From: Aquilaria yunnanensis
Lineage: Eukaryota; Streptophyta; Magnoliopsida; Malvales; Thymelaeaceae
Direction of reading: 5' to 3'
DNA length: 64,000 nt
NCBI GenBank assembly: GCA_039654915.1
Contig: CM077599.1
Location: 27,527,501 to 27,591,500 of the forward strand
Under the pieces are notes generated by a model. That model had not been told where the DNA came from. It saw only the letters and a program-made list of their open reading frames with translations, and did no database searches. Positions 11,991 to 23,478 of this stretch are shown here, in pieces. Made by a program: the position numbers and the translations under genes. Each line of letters starts with the position of its first letter. The stretch's first letter is position 1.

Positions 11991-12700
11991 CAATGCTTTT
12001 AAAATCGAACCGTGCTTCAAACTATTAATGCCTCCGGTTCACAGTCCAACCAGTTTAACCGATTAAATCGTCGGTTCATTATACATTTGTATTTACATTT
12101 TATGAGTGTCAAGTGACTCTATTGTACACATGAAAAATTAGAACTAAAATGAAAATGTACAAACAATGTAAGGACTGAACATGTATTTGCCAAACACTAT
12201 ATAAGTATATATAACTCTTTAGTCTTTACAGACCCTGGTCTTTCTTGCGGTGCACAGCCATACTTCCACTTCCGGCGCCGCTCTTTTCTCCTTCTTCGTC
12301 TTCTTCTCACTTCTTTCTTCTTTTTTTTTTTTTTTTTTTGTTTCTATCTTATTCACGCTTTTTTCCCCCTTTTATCTTGTTACCTTCTCATGTTCTTCTA
12401 GCCGCTTTTTTTGTTTTTTTGTTTTAATGTCTTGTTCACCTAGATGCAGAGATCATGAGGAAGGATATTCAGAATTAGAATGGAAAATGAATAATCGTCT
12501 TCTTTTATCTTAATATTTTCTCTTTTTATTTCTTGATAGCCGATTTTAAATGTTTCCCAGTTTTCAGCTTTTTGCCGTTTCCAATGATTTTGGCCGGTTT
12601 TGACCTAAGCTCAAATGAGCCGAAGACTGAGCCGCATAGATAGATGGTTCATAATTGAACCAGTTGGACCGTCCGATCCAGCCCGGTTTTAATAACATTG
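11991..12700. mobile_element. hAT-like non-autonomous element with an exact 8-bp duplication
   Basis: The direct repeat GATTTGGT occurs at 11983-11990 and at 12701-12708. Between the copies, the left end CAATGCTTTTAAAATCGAAC and the right end read in reverse, CAATGTTATTAAAACCGGGC, form imperfect terminal inverted repeats. Both are followed by further inverted 'ggtccaa/cggttc' motifs. The interior contains a T-rich tract (12318-12340) that produces artificial Phe-rich frames. No transposase is encoded. Confidence 0.72.
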
Positions 12701-12708
12701 GATTTGGT

Positions 12709-13716
12709 ATCCCTAACACAGAAACGTAAATCGGGGGAAGGATTTGGTATCCACATGCATTAAGTCAATGAACAAATAGATTAGAAAGAGCTTGAATAAA
12801 ACAGACCAGCGTACGCTACCCCCAACTAATACACAAAACAAAAAGGAGCCACCAACTTGAAGGTGGAAACCAAGGAACAAAGAAATCAAATTTACTCCTT
12901 AATTTGCATGAGGGGAGAAATATGCACCACATGTACATAAAATGGGGCAATTAAACACGCACAAAGACAACCGCACACACACACGCTATACCCAAAGTAA
13001 TGAAGAACACAAAATCTCTTTAGCATTACCTGCAAAAAGAAAAAGAAAGAGAATCGTCCTTTGATTTACTCCCGCACAATAGGACCAGAACTACAAAGAA
13101 TAACAAAAAAAAAAAAAAAACCTTACAGTGAAAATTAATTACCTCTAGAAATTATAGATTTTCTTGCCTATCACATATTTCACAAAAACGCAAATACAGT
13201 ATATCTTTCATAGAAAAAACATAGATGACTAAAAAGTGAAGCAAACATGCAGAGGCAATTTTGGGCTGGTTTGAATTCACCTTGAATCAAAAGTCAATCA
13301 TTGGGGCACTAATATGCAATTCCTGAAAAGAGATTGAAGAAATTTAGAAAAGAAAAACCCACTAAAACTAATTAATATCACTTTAAGAAAAATTAGAAAA
13401 GAGGAAAAGAGAATAAATTCATATGATTGCAACAATTGATTATAAGATTCTGTTAAAAGCTGATTATTATAATTCCTAAAATTATATAATTCACATAACA
13501 TCCGATTAATTCATATAATTGCAACAATTGATAAAAATCATAAGATTTTCCATCCGTGAAACCATTCGTAAATTTAATTATGGAGAAAGGCCTTATATAT
13601 GGGGGAATTAAGGCGGTAAAAAAGTGCATTAAAAATCGAACAAACAATAGCGATGATCACCATGACTCGTCATAAAAGACAGATATGCAAAGACATGATA
13701 TGCACTTAATTAAATC
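12709..13716. other. AT-rich intergenic, no gene seen
   Basis: It contains an A18 run near 13106-13123. A short phrase similar to 'catatgattgcaacaattgat' appears twice near 13421 and 13515, which suggests a small local duplication. No coding signature is present. Confidence 0.4.
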
Positions 13717-14156
13717 GGAAATTTTGAGATTTATCCTAACCTATAATTTTTTTAAAAAAAAAAACTTATATTTTGTCCCTAATTTTTTTACGGTGTCCGA
13801 TAACAGCTTCTAAAATTGTAATTTAAACTGCATGATAATCATCTTTCAGTAATTTTAATTTCTCTAATATTATTTTTATAGTTAATAGATAATGTAAAAT
13901 ATCAGTTTTTTCTTTCTGTAAATATATTTTTTTTCTTGTAAATGTATATCAGTATTTTTTTAAAAGTCAATTAGCTGTAAAAAAAATATAAAAAATTTAA
14001 AATTAATGGAATATGAATATTAGCCAGTTTAAATTGGGGTTTCAAAAATTATTGTGAAACAATATAAAAGAAGAAAGGGGTAAAGTGTAGGTTTCTGAAA
14101 ATAAAGGAGACAAAGTATAGATTATATAAAACTACAGGGGATTTTTGTAATTTTCC
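13717..14156. mobile_element. Fold-back (MULE-like) miniature element, copy 2
   Basis: The left arm has the order 'ttatcctaacctat ... ttttgtccct ... ggtgtccgataacagc'. The right arm repeats this in reverse, beginning GGAAAATTACAAAAATCCCC on the minus strand. The arms are about 200 bp. Flanks TTAATTAAAT and TTAGTCAAAT agree at 8 of 10 bases. This is the same family as 4657-5103 and 14635-15094. There is no coding capacity. Confidence 0.6.
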
Positions 14157-14634
14157 TTAGTCAAATAGAGCCACCCATCACAGACCTAGATATTAGTACA
14201 TGTCAATTTATTGAAGAAAAAAAATATGAATCAGAAGTATCCAGTAAGTGAATTAGCTAAAATAATCATACTAGAGAGGAGTAGAAAGGGCATCTGATTT
14301 AATCATTTTCATGCTACCAAGGGACGAAGGAAGCCAGTATTGGGGCGCTGTTTCTTCTTGAGCGGCGTCGGATTGAACGTTATAGGGGGTTGGGGTAAGG
14401 GATGGCGAAGGCATGAAACAGTAGTGTTTGCGGAGCCTTGATGCCGTACGCGGAGGGGTGGCGTGTGAGGAGCATGAGGGTAAGGGAGAGCGAGGACAGG
14501 TTTTGCCAAGAGAGCTGGGCGAAAATCATATGCTTGTTTCCCAGGGCTTTTGGAAACCATTCATCTTTCCATGAACCACCACTTGGCATTCCAATTTCGA
14601 ATAGCGTGGACAAGTTGCAAAAATGCAACTAAAA
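14157..14634. other. Spacer between two fold-back elements, with a GC-rich exon-like block
   Basis: The block at 14309-14628 is GC-rich against AT-rich neighbours. It is open on the minus strand in two overlapping frames (for example MPSGGSWKDEWFPKALGNKH). I do not recognise a family and see no convincing splice partners. It may be a leftover gene fragment trapped between two repeats. Confidence 0.3.
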
Positions 14635-15094
14635 GGAAAAATTAAAAAAACCCTCCATTATAGTTTGGTTTAACATATACTTTATCCTCTCTATTTTCAA
14701 AAACCTATATTTACCCTCTTTTTTTTTTATAGTGTTTGACAACAACTTTTAAAATTCTAATTTAAACTAACTAATATTCATATTCCAGTTACAATTTTTT
14801 ATATTTTTTTAACAGCTAACTGACTTTTAAAAAAAATACTGATATGCATTTATAAGAAAAAATATATATTAACAGAAATGAAAAACTGAAAATTTATAAT
14901 GTCTATTAACTATAAAAATAATATTAGAGAAATTAAAATTATTGGAATATGACTATCTTAAAATTTAAATTACAATTTTATAAGTTATTATCGGACAATG
15001 TAAAAAAAATAAAGGATAAAATGTAAGTTTTTAAAAATAAATGGGATAAAATACAGGTTAGGATAAACCTCACAGGGTAATTGTAAGTTTCCCC
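14635..15094. mobile_element. Fold-back (MULE-like) miniature element, copy 3
   Basis: The left end GGAAAAATTAAAAAAACCCT is mirrored by a right end that reads GGGGAAACTTACAATTACCC in reverse. Both arms continue with 'actttatcct...' and 'aacctat(a)tttaccc'. The central part is inverted relative to copy 2. Flanks AACTAAAA and AACTTAAAA are near-identical, suggesting an approximately 9-bp target duplication. Confidence 0.6.
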
Positions 15095-15192
15095 AACTTA
15101 AAAAAAGACATAGGTGGCAGTAAAGATGGACCCGAGGCAATAGAGAAGACGGTGACATGTGGAGCTTGACTCGAGTCCATGAGGTTTTTAAG

Positions 15193-15610
15193 CAGTGGCG
15201 GATCTAGGATTTTTGGTTCGGGGGGGCAAGCCCGGAGGAGAGTCGGCGGAGCCCGGAGGAGAGAGACGACATCGCAGTTAGGTAAAGCTGTAAATTGGGA
15301 CTAATTCACACTAATTCAAAGATCAAGGAACAAATCATACGAGTTTGAAACGTTTGAGGACTAATAGTGCATTTAGGCCATTTTAGAATATCCCCTTAAT
15401 GTAAAGGGAATAACTACTCACTGGGTCCCTACTTTCTTCGTAGCCTACCTTATTGCCCCCCATCTTTATATTTTTCCATAATATTTGGGGGTAAAATGCA
15501 CACACAATCCTTAACTTTTAACAAAATCATCAAATTAATACCCCATATTTACGTTTTTCCAAAATTCCTCCCCCCCCCCCCCCCCCCAGCAACACATAGC
15601 TTCGCCACTG
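15193..15610. mobile_element. hAT-type MITE with an exact 8-bp target duplication
   Basis: The element starts CAGTGGCGGATCTAGGATTT and ends with CGCCACTG, so the terminal inverted repeats are obvious. TTTTTAAG flanks it on both sides (15185-15192 and 15611-15618). An 8-bp duplication and a CAGTGGCG terminus are typical of hAT MITEs. The interior holds a run of about 17 C residues near 15571-15587. It has no coding capacity. Confidence 0.85.
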
Positions 15611-15618
15611 TTTTTAAG

Positions 15619-17172
15619 ACGCCTACTACGTCCACTCCATGAATTCCAACCTCTCCAATAATCGAGGACTTGAACATAACTGTGAGAACATATGCAGACC
15701 CCCAGTGTAATTAAACCAATAATGAAACCATATCGCTCCTTCCACCTCCTAACTTTCCCTTCTCTTCATTTAAGACCATGCCGACTCTCCCATCTAGAAA
15801 CAACTAAATATATGGAAATTTGCAGAACACTCAAATGGCATACGATTATGCGTGCCTAAAGATCTTTGACATGAAGAGGATATAACAGTCAATATGAAAC
15901 ATCAAGGAACCTAAAGATACATGATGACAAAATTGGCACCTCAAGCTGACATTTATCCATAGACCTTCAACCACGTGTCACACTTACAACTGTTTGCCTC
16001 CCTCAAAACAAAAGAAAGGAGGAAGCATAAGGCCTGAAACTGGCATTCATACCCTCCCGAAAAGCCACATGTCACCAGCTACTGCCTCACTTTTCCTTTT
16101 ATATATATATATGGAAAATTACTGCACTTCTTAAAAATTTCCAGGAAAGTAGCTATTGGCAGATTTTTTTTTTTTTTTTGACAAGTTGCATTATTCTCAC
16201 ATTAAGATTCATTTCTTATTCCAAACTATAATACAATCTCAAGAGATGCCTTACCACAGAGTTTCATTTACTTGTATAAAGCACTAGCTGCGGCCGTGGT
16301 CATGGTGAAAACCTGACTATTTTTTTCAAAAACAAATCATTAAATTATTTTTTATCCGGCATTTAAAATTTATTTTTGCAAGTGGCAAACAGCCGGCTGT
16401 TACATCGTCGCCACGTGGAAGGCAATGACAAATAAGAAAATTTGACAGCATTGACCGGCGCTTATTGAAACCGACATTAATTAGGTAATCAGTACTGAAA
16501 AATGTTTTCTTAGTTAAATAAGTTGAGTAAAGCTATTTAAATACACATCATTGTTTCACTTTCACAGCGTTAGTCATAGAAAATATTATATTTATGTTTT
16601 TAGGGTGTTTCTCTATAAATTTAGGTTTTGGATACTTGATTTATCTCAATTTCTATAGTTTTTTTTATTTTTTTTATATCCAAAATTAATACTATTACAA
16701 GAGCTGGAAGATTATATAGAAAAATTAAGAAAGTGAAGTGTATACTAAGTAAAATTTTGAAAAACTCCATTAATATTTGTCCATTGATATTTTGGATTGT
16801 GACACTGCTCGAAGCCCAAGTCTTTTGTATATGGCATTGCAGAGATGTTGTTAAAGGCATAATTAAATGTTGTATTTGTACAAATTAATGGAGAAGTATT
16901 TGTATAATTTAAAAAAAAAAACTAAAACAATACAGAAAAAAAACAAAACAAAACAAAACAAAACAAGGACCCAAGGCCACGGAGGATTAACGAGAAATTC
17001 TCTCTTCCCCTGTGGACGTACCGTACGTTCCAACACAAACCTCAGATCCAATGTTGCGCTCCTTCCTTTCCAATTCCATGTTCCTCATTCTCTCTCTAAC
17101 CTCATGATCATCGAGGAGGAAATGTGAGGGAGGACCCACCGGACGACCAGCAATCCACAGACGAGCCCTATC
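15619..17172. other. Upstream region of the NPGR2-like gene
   Basis: No other gene is seen. It contains an AT dinucleotide run (about 16101-16113), a T18 run near 16167, and an (AAAAC)n tract at about 16944-16970. The last ~100 bases before 17173 are C/T-rich and look like a 5' leader. A short upstream frame of seven codons (17104-17124) closes with TGA at 17125 in the same frame as the main start. Confidence 0.5.
16411..16418. promoter_or_regulatory. G-box (CCACGTGG)
   Basis: A perfect palindromic CCACGTGG lies about 760 bp upstream of the NPGR2-like start codon. G-boxes bind bZIP and bHLH factors in plants. At this distance a role is possible but unproven. Confidence 0.4.
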
Positions 17173-20100
17173 ATGTGGGAGCAATCCGCCGAAGGCAGGG
17201 AGCTCGGCGAAGACGGCCTCCTTCGACTCTTCGCTAATGGCACCCACATCAAAACCGCCGAAGTCGAGGCAAACCTCGACCACGGGAACATCCAAGAGGC
17301 TGAGTCGTCATTGCGTGAGGGCCTCTCCATCAATTCCGAGGTTCGCTTTTGTTTCTTTTCTTTTCATTTTTTTGTTATCATTCTTTCTGTGGAGGTAAAT
17401 GTAATGGCCTTCATTGTTGTAATCAGGATCATATTCGACACCTTTTCTGATAATTGTGTTGAGTTTGATGGAGAACGATGTATGTGGGTTTGAATTCTTG
17501 GTCTTGTCTCTCTCTAATTATGTTTTTCGCCTTTGGTTGTAATTATGTTCTCTAATGGCTTTATTTGGAGCTTCTCCAGATAATTTACGAAACTTGAATG
17601 TGATAAATTGAACAATATATTTGCTTGTTCCTCTTGTTGAGATCGTTACTTTAATGCAATATTCTCAGGCACTGCTGATAAAACACATGTGTATTGTTAA
17701 ACTTGGAACTTTGTTCGAAAATTTGGCAGGAGGCGAGGGCCCTCCTCGGAAGATTGGAATATCAGAGAGGTAATGTTGAAGGTGCCATTCACGTGTTTGA
17801 CGGCATTGATCTCCAAGCAGCTATAAAACGACATCAACCTGCCCTTTCTGAGAAACCTGATAATAAAAAGGCAGCTCGTGGCGATTCTCAGCATGCTGCT
17901 AGCCTAGTTATTGAAGCTGTATACTTAAAGGCCAAGTCTTTCCAAAAGCTTGGAAAATTTTTTGGTATGAGAATATTCTTGGTGAGCTTGTTGACATTAT
18001 TGCCTTCAAATAATAATTTTCTTCTTTGAAGCTTGTTCTCTGTGGCCTTTGCAGATGCTGCTCGTGAGTGTGCCAGTGTGGTTGACACTGTAGGGAATCT
18101 ATTCCCGCAAGGCATTCCTGATGGACAACTGGTTAGCAGATTGCAAGAGACAGTTAGTCATGCAGTAGAGCTGCTACCGGAGCTCTGGAAGCAGGCTGGT
18201 AATTACAAAGAAGCCGTTTCTGCATATAGATCTGCAGTCCTACGTCAGTGGAACCTGGACACTGGCTGTTGGGCACGAATTCTGAAAGCATTTGCTGTTT
18301 TTCTATTGTACAGTGGGGTGGGAGCTGATGCACCCAGCTTAGGTGTTCAAACTGATGGTGCATATATACCTAGAAACAATTTGGAAGAGGCAATTCTAGT
18401 TCTGATGATTCTTCTGCAAAAATATAGCTCAGGAAAGATAAAGTGGGATCCCTCACTTTTGGAGCACCTAAAGTTTGCTTTATCCATTAGTTGTCAGACC
18501 TCTGTTTTAGCAAAGCAGCTAGAAGAGATCATGCCGGGAGTGCTTCAACGTGTTGATCGTTGGAATACTTTAGCTCTTTGTTTCATGGGAGCAGGTCAAA
18601 ACAAATCTGCCTTGAATGTTTTGAGGAAGTCCCTACACAAACATGAATGCCCCGATGATGTTATGCCATTATTGTTTGCTGCCAAGATCTGCAGTGGACA
18701 TGTTGATCTTGTTGCTGAAGGAGTGGGATATGCACAGGCTGCAATTAACAAGGCAGAAGGAAAGGATGAGACTTTGAAGGGTGTTGGTCTTCGCATTTTA
18801 GGTCTATGTTTGGGAAAGCAAGCTAAAAATTCTTTATTGAACTCTGAGAGGTCCCGCCTTCAGGCTGAAGCATTGAAATCTTTAGATGCCGCTATCACCT
18901 TAGAAATGGACAATCCTGAATTGGATTTTGACATGGGGATTGAATATGCAGAGCAGGGCAATTTGAGAGCTGCCTTGCATCATACGAGGAGGTACATTGA
19001 TGCTACTGGTGGATCTATTTTAAAAGGATGGAGACTACTTGCTTTAATTTTATCTGCACAACAAAGATTCCCTGAAGCTGAGGCAGTTATAGATGCTGCT
19101 TTAGAGGCAACTGCAAAATGGGAGCAGTGGCCGCTACTTCGACTTAAAGCCAAAATAAAGACGTGCCAGTCCAAGCTGATGGAAGCTGTTGAAACTTACC
19201 GCTACCTGCTTGCACTGGTTCAGGCCCAACGTAAATCTTTTGGCACTTCAAGAAATGCTTCTCAGGTTAGTGCGAAGGAAAATTAATCTAATTGTAAAAT
19301 GAAGAGGGTTTCATGACACAAATCACATGGGATGAACAGCCAAGTTCTGATATAACATTCAAGATGCATTTGGCTTTATTCCTTTCCATTTCATAAGCAA
19401 TGCTGTGTTAGAAGTATCCAGAATGAAGTTGACATGCTTTTCGGTTAACCATGGTATAGGTAGAGGATGCTAGAGTAAATGAATTTGAAGTTTGGCATGG
19501 TCTTGCAAATCTATACTCCAGACTTTCTCACTGGAAAGATGTGGAGATTTGTCTTAACAAAGCTAGAGAACTGAAACAGTATTCTGCAGATCTGCTATAC
19601 TTAGAAGGTAAGAAATCAAGATTCTTGCATTACTGTGCAGGTTTGCATAAATTTGAGAATGCATATCCATGCAAGCCAGTTATGATATAACTCAATATAA
19701 ATCCTATTATGTTATGCTGCTTACTCAGCTGCTCGTTTTAGAATGCTTCTTGAAGAAATAGGATATTCTAGCATCAAGAATAATAAGCTAAAATATCAAG
19801 CATATCTTAGATTTATATGTTCATAATTATCCTCATAACTTCAAAGATTGGTGATAATAAAGCTATAATCTGTTTTGGAGAAGTTGGAGAGAAGTTGAAA
19901 AGCACAAATCATTAGTACATACACTTATTGGTTGAAAGGTGACGTTTGTGTTTCATGGTGTACTTCTAAGATGATGAGAAGAGCCCTTTCTGAATTTGGA
20001 GATGCCTAAAGTAACTTTTCCGCATTTCAAATTGTTCCAAATTGTTGATAGCAATTTGTTCTATAGCGTCATTGAGAAAACTGCTCACTTCAAGGATAAA

Positions 20101-20480
20101 TGAGGCGTGATTTCCATGTTTTAGCCTTCCTAAGATGATTTTCTTATGGTGTTCTAGGTGTTATGAATCAAGAACGTGGACAAACAACAGAGGCTATGTC
20201 AGCTTTTGTAAATTCTCTTTTGTTTCAAGACTCACCTTACTTGCCTAGCAAGATATTGGTTGGGTCCTTGTTGTCCAACAGGAACTCTAATTCATTGCCT
20301 GTTGCAAGAGCCTTACTCTCAGATGCACTAAGTGTGGAACCTACAAATAGGAAGGCTTGGTTCCAGTTGGGTATGGTCCATAAGAATGATGGCCGAATAT
20401 CCGATGCCATAGAATGCTTCCAGGCAGCGTCAATGCTTGAAGATTCCACTCCTCTCGAAAGCTTTAGCTCCATCATTTGA
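17173..20480 (+). CDS. NPGR2: NPGR2-like calmodulin-binding TPR protein (No Pollen Germination Related), 694 aa
   Basis: Five exons join in phase: 17173-17340, 17730-17964, 18055-19265, 19460-19607 and 20158-20480. Together they give 2,085 nt. The ATG at 17173 is the first after an in-frame stop at 17125. The protein opens with GNIQEAESSLREGLSIN and EEARALLGRLEYQRGNVEGA, the TPR start shared by NPG1/NPGR proteins. It has TPR-type helices throughout and ends NRKAWFQLGMVHKNDG ... ESFSSII. The QAAIKR and ATGGSILKGW segments match the NPGR2 branch better than NPG1/NPGR1. In Arabidopsis these proteins bind calmodulin, and NPG1 is needed for pollen germination. NPG proteins have also been linked to tethering PI4-kinase alpha at the plasma membrane. 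All exons are open, so the gene looks functional. The exon 1 donor (GAG/GTTCGC) is weak. Confidence 0.9.
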
Positions 20481-23478
20481 CCATGCGGTGCAAAATATCC
20501 ATATGAGGTTTGTATAGGATTTTATTATATTATTTTCCTGATATCATCTTGTTGTACATTTCTCGTTGCATCTATTTAATCTGATTCTATCTCGTGTTAT
20601 CTCATGGTTATCTCATTGCTCATTCACAGTGAAATCTTTGTGCAACAGTTAGCCGTATGTAACGTGCCTTTGAGGTGTTAGGACCAGAGAAAGGTGCTGG
20701 AGGTTGTTTCATTGCCTTTTCTTATTATTTATTATTATTTTTTATTCATATAGTTAGCCTAAGATGCCCTTTCTCACACTCAAACCAGACTTGACAAATC
20801 CTTTTTCCGTACTAGTTGGAGTAAAGACGAGGTAACGGAACTCATATTTCTCTCTATTCAACTTGATCACATCCCCAGTTGGAAAATAAGACCTGAGAAA
20901 AGAAAAGCAGATTCAGGTATGTAGCATAGTTTCAACATAAATAGGTTAGGTCTCTTGCAGCTGATTGCTTAGGCTGCACGTAGGATCAACAGCAACCTTG
21001 TACATCTTATCCGAGCGACCGGGTTCCTAAGAGATGTTTCTCAATGTTTTTCGTCTTCCCACCCCCACCCCACCCTCCCCCCCCCCCCCCCCCCGGGGCG
21101 AAAAAAAAACCAAAATACCAGTGGATATTGATTTATGTTTTCTCCAATTGTCACAAATCGAAATTCTACTTTGTTTGAAACTAGCGAAGTTCTAATGCCG
21201 TTAAGCCGTCACATATAATGGCGGATTTCTTGGAATGGAAGTCTCAATTCAAATTTTACAACAATTGCTCTAGAGAAAAAGGATCAGTGAAAAAAAAAAA
21301 AAAAGGAGAGCGAAAGAGAGAGGAAACAGAAGGAAAGAAATAAAATGTGTTTGAAAGATAAAACAAAGAGAATAAGAATTGTAAAACTATCATAGGTCTT
21401 AACGGGAATTTCAATTGAGTTAAGTTTCAGTGACTTAATCTTTTACCTTCCCATGAGCTACCAGTAGCTTAGCTCTGCAAAATAGGGAAAATTTTTATCC
21501 TAAATGATTGAATATAAATATATCTCGTTGGAGAAAAAAAAATCTTCCATCAGGCCGTTTAGGTATTTTTCGTTAGATATATCTACCACGGTCGAGTTCT
21601 TGAGCTTCCGCTATCTTCCAATTAAGAGCAATTAATTGTGTTGAAAACTTGTTTTCTTCTCGTTGAACCGGACTGGGACAGTTTTTATTTTTGTTTAGTT
21701 TAGGCGTTTTTTTTCTCTAACACAGGATCGGGACGGTTCTTGTCCTTATTTCTGGCCAACATATCGCAATTTCCACCGTAGAAATAGAAGTGAAACAAAA
21801 ATATACACTATACTCCAATCATCTGAAAGCCAACACTTCAAAAGTGGAAGCATTTTTTAGCAAAAATTATTTTTTTTGTCACATTAGTTTCTTCTCCTTT
21901 ATAATCTGGAAAAGGAAATTTAAAGCATAAATTATATTATAAACAGATATTGTTGAAGTGATAATTAGGAGCCAGGTATTCAAAACTACAGTTTAATTAG
22001 TAGCCATAATGACGAAATTGGCACGATATTAAGGAACTATAAACTCCCGGACCAAATAAAGGGTAGTTCCGTTAGTAGCGGTAATAGGTCGAGGGATATC
22101 AAAGAGAAGGAAGGTGCAGTTAGTCAAGCCTACAGTCCGATTACCATGGTAAGTCAGCACGGCAAGTAGAAAGGCAAAGCTTGTAGTTGTGGGTAAAAAC
22201 TACAAATACAAAGTGCTTGTGGTCCTTGATCTTCAGCTCTCTTTCTATTTTGATCCTCAGTCCCCAAAACGTCCTGAAATGTCCTATTCCCCGTGGTCCT
22301 AGACCCCTAGACCTAGTCCTTACCAAAGTAAAATGCCATGCAAGCAGCCTATCTGGCGCAGAATCAGAAAATAAATGGAGGAAAATCAGAATAGAAAATG
22401 GAATATACTCCAGAAAAGGAACTCACAGCTTTAGCTTCTGTTCATTCAATTTTAGCATTACCATCCCCAAGTTTCTTAAGCTGCCGAAAAGGCTACCTTT
22501 CCCGCTGAACTAAACGCCTCCACTCCAAGCTTACACCCACAAATCATCCATCCTTCTGCAGCAGTTATCACAAACACTACACAGCCAACCTAGGAGCAGA
22601 AGAACAACTGCTGCTTCCTCTTTTTCAAAATACTTGAGACAACAAGTTAGGGAGGGGTTGGGGAATTAGGCTCCTTTTCCCCTTGATGGTCAACTGCAGT
22701 GGTGAATCACGATGGGCTAATGCTGGCAGCAGCGTCAGGTGGCCTATGACATCATGGCAGATGGAGGCAGCAGGACAAGAATATTACCGAGTGCAAGGAA
22801 AATGCTGTTTAGGATTTTGCTACTACGAAGATCAAAGAACATTTGACGATGTGTGGTTGGTTTCGTAAGGCAGAATCATGTGATATTTCCATGGAACAGC
22901 AAATGCTATTAGAAAGAATAATTGACTGTCATGCTATTAGAAAAAATAATTGACTATGTTAACATTTTATTGAACAGTGTCGTAAAAGCAAGTTAATAGT
23001 CTGACAAAGACTAATTCCCTGCGAATTCCACAACTAGCCCGTACGTGTATAGGATTCTATATATCTGCCCCTATGCCGCAAGACCCAAAATCCAGCAAGG
23101 TTAACCTATAAATGATCCCTGAGCTCCTTCTTTACAACTTCTTTACTAGTTAAACCATCCCAACACAAAAATTGATCTTTCCCCACCCATGTCTCCTATC
23201 TTACTTAGAAAATACAAAAAATTTCATCCGCCTAAAACAGCTACCTCAGTAAAAATCTTCACACAGCAGGCCTGATAAATGCTAACAGAACCTTTCAGGG
23301 TCTAAGATTCGACTGCCAAATTATGCAGCAAAATCGTGCGACAGACTTGCCCAAGACTGCATGAGATCTTAGCATTACCATCGCCACATCTCCATTTTCA
23401 GACAGCTCAAGCTGCAGAACCATTGCAGCTTCTTGACATGTTAGCTTTAAACACAGAAAGACCAAAATCACCTGGAAA
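20481..23478. other. Convergent intergenic region between NPGR2-like and VHA-a genes
   Basis: Both flanking genes end here, so the region should hold two 3' UTRs. I see a C-run of about 17 (21077-21094) in a C-rich tract, several A-runs and no coding signature. Frames at 22141-22513 and 22683-22868 have no recognisable features. Confidence 0.5.

Noticed and set aside
12245..12513. Two overlapping plus-strand frames rich in Phe and Ser
   Set aside because: They are produced by a T/C-rich tract inside a hAT-like element.
22141..22868. Frames at 22141-22513 and 22683-22868
   Set aside because: They overlap on both strands in the convergent 3' region, with no family features and no splice partners.
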